From an uncultured Leptotrichia sp. (GTDB lineage: Bacteria > Fusobacteriota > Fusobacteriia > Fusobacteriales > Leptotrichiaceae): a stretch of DNA of 6,690 bases. The stretch is taken from the NCBI GenBank assembly GCA_938017765.1, contig CALIJH010000050.1, positions 1 through 6,690 on the forward strand, written 5' to 3'. Position numbers and translations under genes: made by a program. This document shows, in pieces, positions 6,642 to 6,690 of the stretch; the stretch's first letter is position 1, and every line of letters begins with the position of its first letter. The notes under the pieces were generated by a model. The model saw nothing but the letters and a program-made list of their open reading frames with translations. It made no database searches and was not told the DNA's origin.

Positions 6642-6690
6642 CATTATAATTTCTTTTTATGTGATATTTAACTATATTTCTTATTGCTTT

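Larger units (their letters stand above)
6076..6690. other. AT-rich upstream region with no supported gene
   Basis: No reading frame here has both usable length and a ribosome binding site. Counting bases 6181-6360 gives 26 G+C in 180 (about 14%), against 24 in 60 (40%) for a sample of the gene at 1801-1860. Besides the promoters and dyads listed separately, I see only homopolymer A/T runs (for example A8 at 6425-6432). The long, gene-free upstream region suits an isolated, individually controlled surface-protein gene rather than an operon member. Confidence 0.75.

Noticed and set aside
1..6690. Multi-gene novel system (defence, toxin-antitoxin, biosynthetic)
   Set aside because: Only one gene is present and its domain layout belongs to a known autotransporter type; no partner gene, RNA gene or mobile element is visible.

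Overview
The window is almost entirely one very large gene on the minus strand: the 5' 2025 codons of a type Va (classical) autotransporter adhesin. It starts at 6075 and is still open at base 1. The rest is about 615 bases of very AT-rich upstream DNA (6076-6690) carrying promoter and operator-like signals but no convincing second gene.

The organism is most likely a member of Fusobacteriota, probably Leptotrichiaceae (Leptotrichia or a relative such as Sebaldella) rather than Fusobacterium itself. The protein opens with the N-terminal module shared by large fusobacterial autotransporters (the RadD-type family): a long charged n-region, a hydrophobic signal segment, a helical stretch, then the ELIQLMEQGDQV and W..WQWG.GY.Y..WRGTYKG motifs. 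It ends in the matching pre-barrel motifs (IGMYVDTSG, FGVEAT, NIL.PYN, DEMKGHQYANTQ). ATA and AGA codons are common and the non-coding DNA is extremely poor in G+C. The placement rests on remembered family features, not on a search.

In gene order (high to low coordinates): unexplained AT-rich DNA with a hairpin and two short dyads (6350-6690); a candidate extended -10 promoter with a T8 run in its spacer and a dyad over the -10 and start site (6281-6324); a second, weaker promoter (6216-6244); a strong ribosome binding site (6084-6091); signal peptide (residues 1-41); conserved N-terminal domain (to about 182); proline-rich linker (183-237); a long irregular passenger section (238 to about 1090); a ladder of G-[IV]-G-[IVM]-[YF] repeats typical of a stacked beta-helix (about 1092-1700); conserved pre-barrel region (about 1793-1995); and the first 30 residues of the outer-membrane beta-barrel, cut off by the window edge.

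The parts form one secretion unit. The signal peptide directs Sec export, the C-terminal barrel (mostly outside the window) would insert in the outer membrane, and the passenger would be displayed outside as a long rod, probably for adhesion. I see no CRISPR array, RNA gene, mobile element or evident multi-gene system. The points most worth checking are possible phase-variable expression (T8 in the promoter spacer, two A7 runs in the first 19 codons) and the dyad over the promoter.
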